NCBI RefSeq assembly: GCF_019890615.1
Contig: NZ_JAINVZ010000017.1
Coordinates: 102,967 to 166,966 of the forward strand
Reading direction: 5' to 3'
From: Streptantibioticus parmotrematis
Lineage (GTDB): Bacteria; Actinomycetota; Actinomycetes; Streptomycetales; Streptomycetaceae
Length of the DNA: 64,000 nt
Positions 15,825-25,632 of this stretch are shown one piece after another; the stretch's first letter is position 1; every line of letters begins with the position of its first letter. The position numbers were made by a program, and so were the translations under genes. The notes below the pieces were generated by a model. It searched no databases. It saw nothing but the letters and a program-made list of their open reading frames with translations, and was not told where the DNA came from.

Positions 15825-17165
15825 ATGGGTGTTATGGGTGGTGCGCCTGGTTCATCCCGTATCCGTCCCTCCGGTGCGACGAGGCGGCGGGCGCCCGCGC
15901 CCGTGCGGGAGTACCTGCGGGACACCTTCTGGTTCGCGCCCGCCGCCGGGCTCGTCGGGGCCGCGCTGCTGGCGTGGCTGTCGACAGCCGCCGACGCCTG
16001 GCTGGTCTCGGCGCTGCGGCACGAAGGCGACCTGGACGCCGTCAAGCGGCTGATCTCCGTCGCCGACGACTCACGATCGATCGTGACCACCGTCGGCGCG
16101 GCGATGCTGACCTTCATCGGCGTCGTCTTCTCCATCAGCCTCGTCGCCCTCCAGATGGCCGGGCAGCAGTTCTCACCCCGGGTCGTGCGGCTGTACGTGC
16201 GCAGCCGGATCACCAAGTGCACCTTCTCGGTGTTCCTGGCGACGTTCCTGTTCTGCCTGCTGGTGCAGAGCTCGTACGACAGCGACACCGACCCGGCGAC
16301 GGTCGGCACGGTGCCGTTCCTGTCCAGCCTGTGCGCGGTGCTGCTGGTCATGGTGAGCCTCGTGCTGTTCGTCGCCTACGTGAATTCCACGCTGCGCCTG
16401 ACCCGCGTCAGCCACATCATCGACCGCATCGCCCGCGAGTCCTTCCGGGCCGCCCGCGCACACGCCTTCGGGCGTCCCGGCGACGCGCCGCTCCCGGAGG
16501 CGGTCGGGGTGATCGCGTACCGGGGCCGCGCCGGTGTCGTGCGGGACGTCAACGCCGCTCGCCTGGTCCGCGTCGCCCGGCGGTACGGCACCGTCCTGCG
16601 CCTCGAGCCGCGCGCCGGGGACTTCGTGGTGCCGGGCACACCGCTGCTCACGGCGCACGGCGGCACGGTCCCGCCCGCGCGGTCGCTGCGCCGCGCCGTC
16701 TTCGTGGGCGTCGAGCGGACCTACCGCGAGGACCTCGGCTTCGGCCTGCGCCAGCTCGCCGACATCGCGCTGCGGGCCTCCTCCCCCGCGATCCAGGACC
16801 CGACGACCGCCGTGCAGGCCGTCGACCGCATCACGCACGTCCTGGCCACGCTCGCGGAGCGGCCGCTCGGCGCGGTGCACCACCGGGACCGCACCGGCGT
16901 CGTGCGGCTGGTGCGCAACGTGCCGGACTGGCCGGACCTGGTCGACCTCGGGCTCGCGGAGGTGCGGATCGCGGCCGTGGGCAACCCCCAGGTGACCCGG
17001 CGGCTGGTCGCGGCGCTGGACGACCTGACGCGGCTGGCGCCGGCCGGGCGCAAAACACCGCTGGAGCGGCACCGCGCGCTGCTGGCCCGGGCGGTGGAAC
17101 GCGCGGTGCCGGAGCCCGCGGAACGCGACTTCGCGCTGCGGCCCGACCGGCAGGGCATCGGCTGA
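15825..17165 (+). CDS. DUF2254 family membrane protein
   Basis: A 446-residue protein with four hydrophobic segments in the first ~200 residues (from FWFAPAAGLVGAALLAWL on) and a soluble C-terminal half. The signature region FIGVVFSISLVALQMAGQQFSPRVVR, followed by VFLATFLFCLL, is characteristic of DUF2254. The rest includes GLRQLADIALRASSPAIQDPTTAVQ, also a family hallmark. Function is unknown; channel-like roles have been proposed for the family. It appears monocistronic, with 217 bases to the next gene. Confidence 0.85.
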   Translation: MGVMGGAPGSSRIRPSGATRRRAPAPVREYLRDTFWFAPAAGLVGAALLAWLSTAADAWLVSALRHEGDLDAVKRLISVADDSRSIVTTVGAAMLTFIGVVFSISLVALQMAGQQFSPRVVRLYVRSRITKCTFSVFLATFLFCLLVQSSYDSDTDPATVGTVPFLSSLCAVLLVMVSLVLFVAYVNSTLRLTRVSHIIDRIARESFRAARAHAFGRPGDAPLPEAVGVIAYRGRAGVVRDVNAARLVRVARRYGTVLRLEPRAGDFVVPGTPLLTAHGGTVPPARSLRRAVFVGVERTYREDLGFGLRQLADIALRASSPAIQDPTTAVQAVDRITHVLATLAERPLGAVHHRDRTGVVRLVRNVPDWPDLVDLGLAEVRIAAVGNPQVTRRLVAALDDLTRLAPAGRKTPLERHRALLARAVERAVPEPAERDFALRPDRQGIG

Positions 17166-17383
17166 GCGGCCGTCGCCCACCAGGAGAGCCACCACCACGG
17201 GGGCCGCCCACCACGGGAGCCACCACCCGCCGCGAGAGCCGCCCGCCGCTAGGGCCGCCCGTCCCGGGACCGGTCGCCCCACTCCGCCCGCCCGGATCCG
17301 CCGCGCCCGAAGGGTGTCATGATCGGGCTGTGCGCCGAACGGGCGCACGTCGTCCACACTGCCGGGAAGCGGGACTGATCACC

Positions 17384-18223
17384 ATGGGACGGGTCACCGA
17401 GCGCCGCCGCGTACTGCGCATCCGGGACGGTTCCGTCGGTCACCGGGCCGACACGCTGGTCGCCGAGGAACCGCTGGAGATCCGGCTCGGCGGCAAGCCC
17501 CTGGCCATCACCATGCGCACCCCCGGCGACGACTTCGCGCTGGCCGCCGGATTCCTGGTCAGCGAGGGCGTGCTCGGCGACGCGGGCGACCTGGCGAACG
17601 TCGTCTACTGCGCCGGGGCGACGTCCGACGGGGGCAACACCTACAACGTGGTGGACGTGACGCTCGCGCCCGGCGTGCCGCTGCCCGACATCACGCTGGA
17701 GCGCAACGTCTACACGACGTCCTCGTGCGGGCTGTGCGGCAAGGCGAGTCTGGACGCGGTGCGCACCACCGCGCGGTGGCCGGTCGCGGACGATCCCGAG
17801 GTGCGGATCACGCCGGAGACGCTGGCCGCCCTGCCGGACCGGTTGCGCGCCGCCCAGCAGGTGTTCGAACGCACCGGTGGGCTGCACGCCGCGGCGCTGT
17901 TCACCCCTGAGGGGGAACTGCTGGACGTGCGGGAGGACGTGGGACGGCACAACGCCGTGGACAAGCTGATCGGCCGGGCGTACCAGCAGGGGCTGCTGCC
18001 GCTGTCGCGGGCCGTGCTGCTGGTGTCGGGGCGCGCCTCGTTCGAGCTGGCGCAGAAGGCCGTGATGGCCGGGATCCCGGTGCTGGCGGCGGTCTCCGCG
18101 CCGTCCTCGCTGGCGGTGGACCTGGCGGCGGAGACCGGTCTGACGCTGGTGGGCTTCCTGCGCGGGCCGTCGATGAACGTCTACGCGGGCGAGCACCGGG
18201 TGCCGGTGGAAGTCGAGGCGTAG
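17384..18223 (+). CDS. fdhD: Formate dehydrogenase accessory sulfurtransferase FdhD
   Basis: A 279-residue FdhD. It relays sulfur from a cysteine desulfurase to the bis-MGD molybdenum cofactor of formate dehydrogenase. Seen in sequence: the catalytic pair C115-G-L-C118 in SSCGLCGKAS, the N-terminal EEPLEIRLGG, GDDFALAAGFLVSEG, and the cofactor-binding DVGRHNAVDKLIG and SGRASFELAQKA. ATG 17384 is used as the first codon giving the usual family start. No formate dehydrogenase gene is in the window, so its partner is elsewhere. Confidence 0.95.
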   Translation: MGRVTERRRVLRIRDGSVGHRADTLVAEEPLEIRLGGKPLAITMRTPGDDFALAAGFLVSEGVLGDAGDLANVVYCAGATSDGGNTYNVVDVTLAPGVPLPDITLERNVYTTSSCGLCGKASLDAVRTTARWPVADDPEVRITPETLAALPDRLRAAQQVFERTGGLHAAALFTPEGELLDVREDVGRHNAVDKLIGRAYQQGLLPLSRAVLLVSGRASFELAQKAVMAGIPVLAAVSAPSSLAVDLAAETGLTLVGFLRGPSMNVYAGEHRVPVEVEA

Positions 18224-18249
18224 AGGACGCGGCCCTCTGCCGTGAGGCC

Positions 18250-18269
18250 CCGCCCGGGTCAGCGGGCGG
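18250..18269. terminator. Weak hairpin between fdhD and tatA-like gene
   Basis: CCGCCCG and CGGGCGG form a 7-bp stem with a 6-base loop in the short gap between the convergent genes, overlapping the end of the TatA-like gene. No T-run follows, so terminator function is uncertain. Confidence 0.4.
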
Positions 18270-18492
18270 CGCGGGCTTCCTGGGCCGGAGTGCCGTCGAC
18301 GACCTGGCCGGCGACGGTGCGCTGCTCGCCCGCCGGGGTCTCGTCCCGCAGCGCCTTGGTCTCCGCCTTCAGGATCCGCAGCGACTTGCCCAGCGAACGG
18401 GCGGTGTCGGGCAGGCGCTTGGCACCGAAGAGGACGATCGCGACGAGGGCGACGATCAGCAGGTGGGTCGGGGTGAACAGGTCGCGGATCAC
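18259..18492 (-). CDS. TatA/TatE-like twin-arginine translocase subunit
   Basis: A 77-residue single-span membrane protein. The short N-terminus [22 protein letters not shown] leads into the TatA hinge [21 protein letters not shown], an amphipathic helix, and a charged tail. The GTG at 18492 has GAGGAG eight bases upstream and gives the normal TatA length; longer upstream frames are low-complexity. TatA multimers form the pore for folded proteins. The lack of tatC nearby suggests a secondary paralogue. Its gene follows the BASS transporter on the same strand with a 10-base gap. Confidence 0.88.
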   Translation of the reverse strand: MIRDLFTPTHLLIVALVAIVLFGAKRLPDTARSLGKSLRILKAETKALRDETPAGEQRTVAGQVVDGTPAQEARAAR

Positions 18493-18502
18493 GCGGGGCT
18501 CC

Positions 18503-19567
18503 TCAGGCTGGGACAGGACGGGCCGGGGCGGCGCCACCGGGGGCGGACCCGGTGTCGGCCGACGACGGCCCTTCAGGCAGGCTACCTTCCCCGTCGGCGT
18601 GGCCGTCATTTGACCACCGCTTTGCGATCACCGCGCAAACCATGAGTTGCATCTGGTGGAACAACATGAGCGGCAGGATCATCAGCCCGGCTTGCCCGCC
18701 GAACAGCACACTGGCCATCGGCAGCCCGTTGGCCAGGCTCTTCTTGGAGCCGCAGAAGACGATCGCGATCCGGTCGCCGCGCCCGAAGCCGAGCCGCCGG
18801 GAGGTGAACGCGGTCAGGCTCAGCACGACGGCGAGCAGCACCGCCTCGACGCCGAGCAGGGCCAGCAGCCGCACCGCGGTCACCTGGTGCCAGATGCCGC
18901 GGACCATGCCCTCGCTGAACGCGGTGTAGACGACCAGCAGGATCGAGCCGCGGTCCACCAGGCCGAGGACCTTCTTGTGCCGGGCCACGAAGCCGCCGAT
19001 CCACCGCCGCAGCAGTTGTCCGGCGAGGAACGGCGCCAGCAGCTGCGCGCCGATGTCCAGCAGCCCGTGCGCGGAGAACCCGGCGCCGCTGGAGTGCATC
19101 AGCAGCGCGGCCAGCGCCGGGGTGCCGACCATGCCCAGCAGGCTGGAGTAGGTGCCCGCGCAGATCGCCGCCGGGACGTTGCCGCGGGCGATGGAGGTGA
19201 AGGCGATGGAGGACTGGATGGTGGACGGCAGGACGCACAGGTAGAGCAGCCCGGTGTACAGCTGCGGGGTCAGCACGTACGGCACCAGCCCCCGGGCGGC
19301 GAGCCCCAGCAGGGGGAAGACCGCGAAGGTGCTGAGCACGACGGTGAGGTGGAGCCGCCAGTGGCTGAGCCCCTGCGTCGCCTCGCGGGTCGACAGCCGG
19401 GTGCCGTAGAGGAAGAACAGCAGCCCGATGGCGACGGACGAGGCCCAGCCCACGCCGGTCGCCGCGCCGCCCCTGGCGGGCAGCAGCGCGGCCAGGCCCA
19501 CCGTCGCGACCAGCAGCGCGATGTACGGATCGACGGGCAACCAGGACGGCTTGGTCAGGCGGCGCAT
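18503..19567 (-). CDS. Bile acid:sodium symporter (BASS/SBF) family transporter
   Basis: A 354-residue integral membrane protein with about nine to ten hydrophobic segments. SBF-family marks include [49 protein letters not shown] (around residues 115-150), and [20 protein letters not shown]. Members carry organic anions with Na+, and this subgroup resembles the YocS/SBF-like branch. The C-terminus has a ~40-residue Gly/Ala/Pro-rich cytoplasmic tail. It diverges from a LysR gene across 140 bases and is probably under its control; the substrate is unknown. Confidence 0.88.
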   Translation of the reverse strand: MRRLTKPSWLPVDPYIALLVATVGLAALLPARGGAATGVGWASSVAIGLLFFLYGTRLSTREATQGLSHWRLHLTVVLSTFAVFPLLGLAARGLVPYVLTPQLYTGLLYLCVLPSTIQSSIAFTSIARGNVPAAICAGTYSSLLGMVGTPALAALLMHSSGAGFSAHGLLDIGAQLLAPFLAGQLLRRWIGGFVARHKKVLGLVDRGSILLVVYTAFSEGMVRGIWHQVTAVRLLALLGVEAVLLAVVLSLTAFTSRRLGFGRGDRIAIVFCGSKKSLANGLPMASVLFGGQAGLMILPLMLFHQMQLMVCAVIAKRWSNDGHADGEGSLPEGPSSADTGSAPGGAAPARPVPA

Positions 19568-19707
19568 GGCTTCTCTCGGGAGGGGCGGCGGTGGCGCGGA
19601 CGACAGGGGAGCCGACGGGCTCGTGGTCCAGCCTGCGGCCTGCCGCGATCATTGTGAAGTACGTTCGCCGCGCTGACTGTCATCACGGAGCGCGATAGCT
19701 TGGGGGA

Positions 19708-20592
19708 ATGTTCGATCCCGCGCAGTTGCGCACGTTCCTCGCGGTCGCCCAGTCGCTGAGCTTCACGCGGGCCGGGCAGCGCCTGGACCTGCGGCAGTCC
19801 ACGGTGAGCCAGCACGTGCGGAAGCTGGAGGAGGCGGCCGGGCGGCAGCTGTTCCTGCGCGACACCCACGGGGTCGAGCTGACGGAGGACGGCGAGGCGA
19901 TGCTCGGGTTCGCGCGCACGATCCTGGACGCCAACGAGCGCGCTGCGGCGTTCTTCACCGGTACGCGGCTGCGCGGCAGGCTGCGGTTCGGGGCGTCGGA
20001 GGACTTCGTGCTCACCCGGCTGCCGGAGATCCTGGAGCGCTTCCGCAGCGACCACCCGGAGGTCGACCTGGAGCTGACCGTGGAGCTGTCCGGCACGCTG
20101 CACGAGCAACTGGCCGACGGGCGGCTCGATCTGGTGCTGGGCAAGCGCGGCGCCGGGGAGACGCACGGACGGCTGGTGTGGCGCGACCGGCTGGTGTGGA
20201 TCGCGGGACCAGGACTGCGGCTGACGGAGGACCCGCGCGAGACGGTGCCGTTGATCGTCTACCCGCCGCCCAGCATCACCCGGGCCCGGGCGCTGGACGT
20301 CCTGGAACGGGCCGGGCGCGGCTGGCACATCACCTGCACCAGCGGCAGCCTGAGCGGCGTGCGGGCCGCCGCGCTGGCCGGGCTCGGCGTGGTGCCGCAC
20401 GCGCAGGGCCTCGTCCCGCCGGGGCTGCGCCGCCTGCCGCCGCACGCGTACGGCCTGCCGGAGCTGGGCGACGTCGACTTCGTGCTGCTGCGCGGGCCGC
20501 GCGACGACCGGCGGCGCGGCGGCCACGAGCCGGCGGACGCGCTGGCCCGCGCGATCCTGGCGGCGGGCGACCGGCTGCACCGCGCGCTGTGA
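19708..20592 (+). CDS. LysR family transcriptional regulator
   Basis: A 294-residue regulator with the N-terminal winged helix MFDPAQLRTFLAVAQSLSFT, the recognition helix around QRLDLRQSTVSQHVRKLE, and a periplasmic-binding-like effector domain (LRFGASEDFVLTRLPEILERF). It is transcribed away from the BASS transporter gene, the classic arrangement for a LysR protein and its target. A conspicuously compact C-terminal half ends with GDRLHRAL. It converges on the Lrp-type gene with 51 bases between stops. Confidence 0.92.
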   Translation: MFDPAQLRTFLAVAQSLSFTRAGQRLDLRQSTVSQHVRKLEEAAGRQLFLRDTHGVELTEDGEAMLGFARTILDANERAAAFFTGTRLRGRLRFGASEDFVLTRLPEILERFRSDHPEVDLELTVELSGTLHEQLADGRLDLVLGKRGAGETHGRLVWRDRLVWIAGPGLRLTEDPRETVPLIVYPPPSITRARALDVLERAGRGWHITCTSGSLSGVRAAALAGLGVVPHAQGLVPPGLRRLPPHAYGLPELGDVDFVLLRGPRDDRRRGGHEPADALARAILAAGDRLHRAL

Positions 20593-20643
20593 CGGGACGG
20601 CGGCGGCGCCCAGGGCACGGGCTCCGGAGGCCCAGGGCAGCCC

Positions 20644-21615
20644 TCAGCGGCGGCCCTCGTACGTCAGCTGCTTGACCTGCCGCAGGATCGGCGCCGTCTC
20701 GACCTGCTGGACACCGGACAGGACGCCGATCTTCTCGCTGAGATACCGGTACAGCTCGCCGTTGTCGCGGAAGAGGGCGACCGCGACCACGTTGGCCTGC
20801 CCGGTGACCGCCGAGGCGAACGCGACCTCGCGGTGCCCGGCCAGCGCCTCGCCGACCGACGCCAGCGCGGAGGGCGCCACCGTCAGCCACAGCACCGCGC
20901 GCACCTCGTAGCCGTACAGCGCCGAGTCGAACTGCACGTCGACGTAGAGCGCCCCGATCCGGCGCAGGTGCTCCAGCCTGCGCTTGACCGCGGACTCCGA
21001 CTGATGGGTGGCCGCCTGGAGTTCGGCGAGGGTGGCCCGCCCGTCCCGGCCGAGCGCCTCCAGCAGCGACTCGTCGACCAGGTCGAGGGTGATGGTGCCG
21101 GACGCCGGTTCGACCGGGGGCGGGGCGAGCGCCTTCGCCTGGGCGGGTTCGAGGGCGTCGGACTTGCTGAACCAGCCGAGCGGGCCGCCGTAGAAAGTGT
21201 GCAGCAGGCTGTGCGCGCTGAGCGACACGATCCTGGGGGTGCGCTGGAGCTTGCCGAACAGCAGCTCGTCGCGTTCGCCCCGGTCGCGGGCGCGCATGGT
21301 GCACATCACCTCGGTGCCGCCGGAGGTCAGGCCGATCCAGGAGGTGTCGGGGCGGCGGGCCAGCGCGTCGGCGAGCGGTTCGGCCGCGTCGGGGGTGCAG
21401 CGCAGCCGCGCGTACCAGCGGGTCTGCCCGAGGCGTTCCTCGTCGCCGACGCCGATCACCCGCAGGCCCGCCTCGCACAGCCTGCGGTAGCGGCGGGCGA
21501 CGGTCTGGTCGGAGACACCGAGGACCGCGGCGAACCTGCTGAACGGCGCCCGCCCGTCGATCTGGAGGGCCTGGAGCAGCTGGAGGTCCAGTGTGTCGAG
21601 CGCGTGGGATTTCAT
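20644..21615 (-). CDS. Lrp/AsnC family regulator, duplicated two-HTH form
   Basis: A 323-residue protein about twice the usual Lrp length. It has an N-terminal winged helix (LDLQLLQALQIDGRAPFSRF, GVSDQTVARRYRRL) and ligand-like domain, then a second winged helix (ESLLEALGRDGRATLAEL, QSESAVKRRLEHLRRIGA) and a second alpha/beta ligand domain (VRAVLWLTVAPSALASVGEAL, GQANVVAVALFRDNGELYRYL). ATG 21615 is chosen over GTG 21621 because GAGGA lies nine bases upstream. It is divergent from an MFS exporter and probably regulates it in response to an amino acid or drug. Confidence 0.9.
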   Translation of the reverse strand: MKSHALDTLDLQLLQALQIDGRAPFSRFAAVLGVSDQTVARRYRRLCEAGLRVIGVGDEERLGQTRWYARLRCTPDAAEPLADALARRPDTSWIGLTSGGTEVMCTMRARDRGERDELLFGKLQRTPRIVSLSAHSLLHTFYGGPLGWFSKSDALEPAQAKALAPPPVEPASGTITLDLVDESLLEALGRDGRATLAELQAATHQSESAVKRRLEHLRRIGALYVDVQFDSALYGYEVRAVLWLTVAPSALASVGEALAGHREVAFASAVTGQANVVAVALFRDNGELYRYLSEKIGVLSGVQQVETAPILRQVKQLTYEGRR

Positions 21616-21658
21616 GCGCACCGGTCCTCAGGGTGTCGGTTTCCGCCGCATACTCGGC

Positions 21659-21671
21659 GCTGATTGTCAGC
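21659..21671. promoter_or_regulatory. Candidate operator between Lrp-type and MFS genes
   Basis: A perfect inverted repeat GCTGA-ttg-TCAGC lies in the 118-base gap between the divergent genes. Lrp-type proteins bind such short dyads; assignment rests on position only. Confidence 0.35.
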
Positions 21672-21733
21672 TTTCCATGCCTTGAGGTCATCGTATCGAC
21701 GTACGACGAACCAAGGGGAACGAGGAACATCCC

Positions 21734-23260
21734 ATGCGCAAGTGGGGACCGCTGACCGCGGTCTGTCTTGGCACCTTCATGCTGCTGCTGGACGTCACGA
21801 TCGTGACCGTGGCGCTGCCCGACATGGCGAAGGCGCTGCACGCCTCGCTGTCCGACCTCCAGTGGGTCATCGACATCTACGCGCTGGCGCTGGCCGCGCT
21901 GCTGCTGGGCGCGGGCTCGGCGGCGGACGCCTGGGGGCGCCGCAGGGTCTACGTGATCGGCACCGTGCTGTTCGCGGGCGCCTCGCTGGCCTGCGGGCTC
22001 AGCTCCGGGGCCACGATGCTGGTGGCGATGCGGTGCGTGCAGGGGATCGGCGGCGCCGCGATGTTCGCCACCACGCTGTCCCTGCTGGGCGCCAACTACT
22101 CCGGCCGCGACCGGGGCCTGGCGTTCGGCGTGTGGGGCGCGGTCTCCGGCGCCGCGGCGGCGCTCGGGCCGGTGCTGGGCGGCCTGCTCACCCAGAGCCT
22201 GGACTGGCGCTGGATCTTCTTCGTCAACCTGCCGGTGTCCGTGCTGGCGGTGGCGCTCACGCTGCGCGTGGTCAAGGAGTCGCGCGGCCACGCCGGGCAG
22301 CGCCTCGACATCGGCGGCACCCTGACCTGGACCGCCTTCGCGGGCGCCGCGACGTACGCGGTGATCAGGGCGGACTCGGTGGGCTGGCTGTCGGCGCGCA
22401 CCCTGGGCACCCTTGCGGTGGCGGCCGTGGCGCTGCTGGCGTTCCTGCTGGCCGAGCGGAACGCGGCGCACCCGATGCTGGACCCCCGGCTGTTTCGCAG
22501 CGGGTCCTTCGTGGCGGTGATGGCAGCGGCGTTCGCGCTGAACGCGGCGGCCTTCGGTGTGCTGCCGTACACCTCGATATGGCTGCAGACGGTGCTCGGT
22601 TTCAGTCCGCTCAAGGGTGGTCTGGTCATCGTGCCGCTGGCGACCTGCGCGTTCGTGGTGGCGCTGGTCGGCGGGCGACTGCTGCACGGCGTGCCCGCCC
22701 GGTACACGGTCGGCGTCGGCCTGCTGCTGATCGGCGCGGGCTCGATGGCGCAGGCGGTCCTGGGCGCGGGCTCGGGCTGGGCCGCGCTCACCCCGGGGCT
22801 GGCGATCGCGGGCTTCGGCGTCGGGCTCGCCACCCCGGCGATGTCGCAGGCCGCACTGGCCTCGGTGCCGCCGCACCGGGCGGGCATGGCGGGCGGCGCG
22901 GTCAACACCTTCCGGCAGCTCGGCTACGCGCTCGGCGTGGCGCTGTTCGGCACGCTGGCCGCCTCCCGCATGACGCACTCGCTCACCGGGCACGTCGCCG
23001 ACCCGCACGGCGCCGCGAGCGCGCTGGCCGGTGGCGCGGCGCCGGAGTTGCTGGCGCACACCCCGCCGGCCGCCCGCCCGGCGGCCACGCACGCGGTGCA
23101 CGCGGCCTTCGCCTCCGGGCTGGACGCGGCGGCGCTGACCGCGGGCGCGGTGGGCGTCGTGGCGGGCGTGCTGGTCCTGCTGATGGTGCGCAACGCGCCG
23201 CAGCGGCACCCGGCCGCCCCCGCTCCGGCCGAACGGCAGGCGGCGCCCAGCGGGGTGTGA
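21734..23260 (+). CDS. MFS transporter, DHA2 (EmrB/QacA-like) drug:H+ antiporter
   Basis: A 508-residue, 14-helix transporter. The first helix bears motif LLLDVTIVTVALPDMAKAL typical of DHA2, the loop after helix 2 has SAADAWGRRRVYVIG (motif A), and motif C is present as GAVSGAAAALGPVLGGLL. A later segment, TPAMSQAALASVPPHRAGMAGGAVNTFRQLG, is the usual helix 11-12 region. It would export hydrophobic compounds with proton exchange. Start ATG follows GAGGAA. Divergent placement from the Lrp-type regulator suggests inducible expression. Confidence 0.93.
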   Translation: MRKWGPLTAVCLGTFMLLLDVTIVTVALPDMAKALHASLSDLQWVIDIYALALAALLLGAGSAADAWGRRRVYVIGTVLFAGASLACGLSSGATMLVAMRCVQGIGGAAMFATTLSLLGANYSGRDRGLAFGVWGAVSGAAAALGPVLGGLLTQSLDWRWIFFVNLPVSVLAVALTLRVVKESRGHAGQRLDIGGTLTWTAFAGAATYAVIRADSVGWLSARTLGTLAVAAVALLAFLLAERNAAHPMLDPRLFRSGSFVAVMAAAFALNAAAFGVLPYTSIWLQTVLGFSPLKGGLVIVPLATCAFVVALVGGRLLHGVPARYTVGVGLLLIGAGSMAQAVLGAGSGWAALTPGLAIAGFGVGLATPAMSQAALASVPPHRAGMAGGAVNTFRQLGYALGVALFGTLAASRMTHSLTGHVADPHGAASALAGGAAPELLAHTPPAARPAATHAVHAAFASGLDAAALTAGAVGVVAGVLVLLMVRNAPQRHPAAPAPAERQAAPSGV

Positions 23261-23713
23261 GGCAGCCGAGGGCGTGACGAAGCCCAGGGTGCGACGGAAT
23301 CGAGAGTGTGACGGAGCGCGGTACGGGCGCACGCGTGGTGCGATGCGCCCCATTCGGCCCGGACGACAGGCGGTGGTCCCTTTCGCCCCGCTGTCGTCCG
23401 GGTCGCCCGCTGTAATGCGGGGGTGAGCGCGTGGAGCAGATTCGGTGCAGATCCACGGTGCGTGACAACTGCGTAGCCGCACGGCAGTTCACGCGATTGC
23501 GTCGCGATCACCGCACAACGGGCGTAAGCCGACGGGAGAATCCGGACGTCTCGGGATGCGGCGGGCCCCTCCCCCGCGCGCGCGGGATCAGGTAGCTTAC
23601 GGGCCCCGCCCGGCGCACCCGCCAGTTCCGGCCCTCGACCAGCCGGTCACGGATCCGCGTCGGCACAGCACCACCATCGAGGCGCCGTGCGGAGCGCCGC
23701 CGAGGAGCGTTCA
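23261..23713. other. Intergenic region between MFS and acyl-CoA ligase genes
   Basis: About 450 bases without a supported gene. It contains degenerate copies of a ~20-base motif containing GTGACGGA just after the MFS stop, the terminator hairpin at 23358-23402, and presumably the promoter of the ligase gene. No riboswitch or RNA gene was recognised. Confidence 0.6.
23358..23402 (+). terminator. Terminator hairpin after MFS gene
   Basis: CCCGGACGACAG and CTGTCGTCCGGG form a perfect 12-bp stem around a 21-base loop, about 100 bases after the MFS stop. Confidence 0.65.
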
Positions 23714-25537
23714 GTGCGCGAGTTCACCGTGCCGCCGTGGGAGACGGCGCCCCAGGCCGGAGGGCTGGCGGATTCCGTGTTCACGCACGCCGACGAGGCG
23801 CCGGACGCGGTCGTGCTCGGGCGCAAGGTGGACGGCGAGTGGCGGGACGTGTCGGCGGCGCGGTTCCGCGACGAGGTGCTGGCGCTGGCCAAGGGCCTGC
23901 TGGCCGACGGCGTACGGTTCGGTGACCGGGTGGGCATCATGTCCCGTACGCGCTACGAGTGGACGTTGTTCGACTACGCGCTGTGGGCGATCGGCGCGCA
24001 GCCGGTGCCGGTTTACCCGACGTCCTCCTCCGACCAGGTGCGCTGGATGCTGCACGACTCCGGTGCGGTGGCCTGCGTGGTCGAGCACGAGGACCAAGCG
24101 ATGACGATCGGCGCCGTCGTCGACCAGCTGCCGCAGCTGGAGCGCCTGTGGCAACTGGACGCGGGCGCGGTGCCGGACCTGATGGCGGCCGGGGAGGACA
24201 TCGACGACGAGGTGGTGGCCCGCCATCGGCTCGCCGTCACCCCCGACGCGACCGCCACCGTCATCTACACCTCCGGCACCACCGGCCGCCCCAAGGGGTG
24301 CGTGCTCACCCACGCCAACTTCATGGCCGAGGCCGACAACGTCGTCGGGCGCTGGGAGCCGGTCTTCCACTCCAAGGCGGGCGACGAGGCCTCCACGCTG
24401 CTGTTCCTGCCGTTGGCGCACGTCTTCGGCCGCATGGTGGAGGTCGCCGCGATCCGGGCCCGGGTCCGGCTGGGCCACCAGCCGAGCCTGGCCGCGGACG
24501 ACCTGATGCCCGACCTGGCCGCGTTCCGGCCGACGTTCATGCTGGCGGTGCCGTACGTCTTCGAGAAGGTCTTCGGCGCCGCCCGCCGCAAGGCCGAACT
24601 CGGCGGCAAACTGGGCCCGTTCGACAAGGCGGTCGAGGTCGCGGTGCGCTACGCCGAGGCGCTGGAGGCGAAGGCCTTCGGCACGGGCCCGGGACCCGGC
24701 GCCTCGTTGCGCGTGCAGCACCAGCTCTACGACAAGCTGGTCTACGCGAAGATGCGCGACGCGCTGGGCGGACGCCTGCGGCACGCGATGTCCGGCGGCT
24801 CGGCGATGGAACGCGACCTCGGGCTGTTCTTCGCCGGTGCCGGGGTGACGGTCTACGAGGGCTACGGGCTGACCGAGACCACGGCCGCCGCGACCGCCAA
24901 CCCTCCGGAACGCACCCGCTACGGCACCGTCGGTCAGCCCGTTCCGGGGACCACGGTGCACATCGCGGATGACGGCGAGGTGTGGCTGCGCGGCGGCCAG
25001 GTCTTCGCCGGATACCTGAACAACCCCAAGGCCACCGACGAGGTGCTGCACGACGGCTGGCTGGCCACCGGGGACCTGGGCGCGCTGGACGACGAGGGCT
25101 ACCTGACCATCACCGGGCGCAAGAAGGAGATCCTGGTGACCAGCGGCGGCAAGAGCGTCTCGCCGGTGCCGCTGGAGGACCGGGTGCGCGCCCATCCGCT
25201 GGTCGCGCAGTGCGTGGTGGTCGGCAACGACCGGCCGTTCGTGGCGGCCCTGGTCACGCTGGACCCGGAGGCGGTGGAGCACTGGCTGTCGATGCGCGGC
25301 AAGCCGTCGATGCCGCCCGAGCAGCTGGTGCGCGACCCGGACGTGGAGACCGAGGTACGGCGTGCCGTGGTGGCCGCCAACACGCTGGTGTCCAAGGCCG
25401 AGTCCATCCGCACGTTCCGCATCCTGGCGGCGCGGTTCAGCGAGGAGAAGGGCCTGCTCACGCCGTCGCTGAAGCTGAAGCGCAAGGCGATCGAGAAGGC
25501 GTACGAGGCGGAGATCGAGGCGCTTTACCACGCGTGA
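23714..25537 (+). CDS. Long-chain acyl-CoA synthetase / AMP-dependent ligase
   Basis: A 607-residue adenylate-forming enzyme of the FadD15-like actinobacterial type. The AMP-binding P-loop YTSGTTGRPKGCVLTH is near residue 190, the adenine motif YEGYGLTETTAAA follows around 410, and the hinge WLATGDLGALDDEGYLTITGRKKE (residues ~455-480, shown in part) is intact, with a conserved C-terminal lysine region SLKLKRKAI. It activates fatty acids to acyl-AMP and then acyl-CoA in the cytoplasm. GTG 23714 gives the usual VREFTVPP start with GAGGAG six bases upstream. Confidence 0.93.
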   Translation: MREFTVPPWETAPQAGGLADSVFTHADEAPDAVVLGRKVDGEWRDVSAARFRDEVLALAKGLLADGVRFGDRVGIMSRTRYEWTLFDYALWAIGAQPVPVYPTSSSDQVRWMLHDSGAVACVVEHEDQAMTIGAVVDQLPQLERLWQLDAGAVPDLMAAGEDIDDEVVARHRLAVTPDATATVIYTSGTTGRPKGCVLTHANFMAEADNVVGRWEPVFHSKAGDEASTLLFLPLAHVFGRMVEVAAIRARVRLGHQPSLAADDLMPDLAAFRPTFMLAVPYVFEKVFGAARRKAELGGKLGPFDKAVEVAVRYAEALEAKAFGTGPGPGASLRVQHQLYDKLVYAKMRDALGGRLRHAMSGGSAMERDLGLFFAGAGVTVYEGYGLTETTAAATANPPERTRYGTVGQPVPGTTVHIADDGEVWLRGGQVFAGYLNNPKATDEVLHDGWLATGDLGALDDEGYLTITGRKKEILVTSGGKSVSPVPLEDRVRAHPLVAQCVVVGNDRPFVAALVTLDPEAVEHWLSMRGKPSMPPEQLVRDPDVETEVRRAVVAANTLVSKAESIRTFRILAARFSEEKGLLTPSLKLKRKAIEKAYEAEIEALYHA

Positions 25538-25632
25538 GACGGCCGGGCGCGGGAATGCGAGTGGGGTCGAGAAGTGTTGTGAGCTGCGGAAAGCAGTCAC
25601 GATGACGAGACGAGACAAGGAAGCCACTGCTC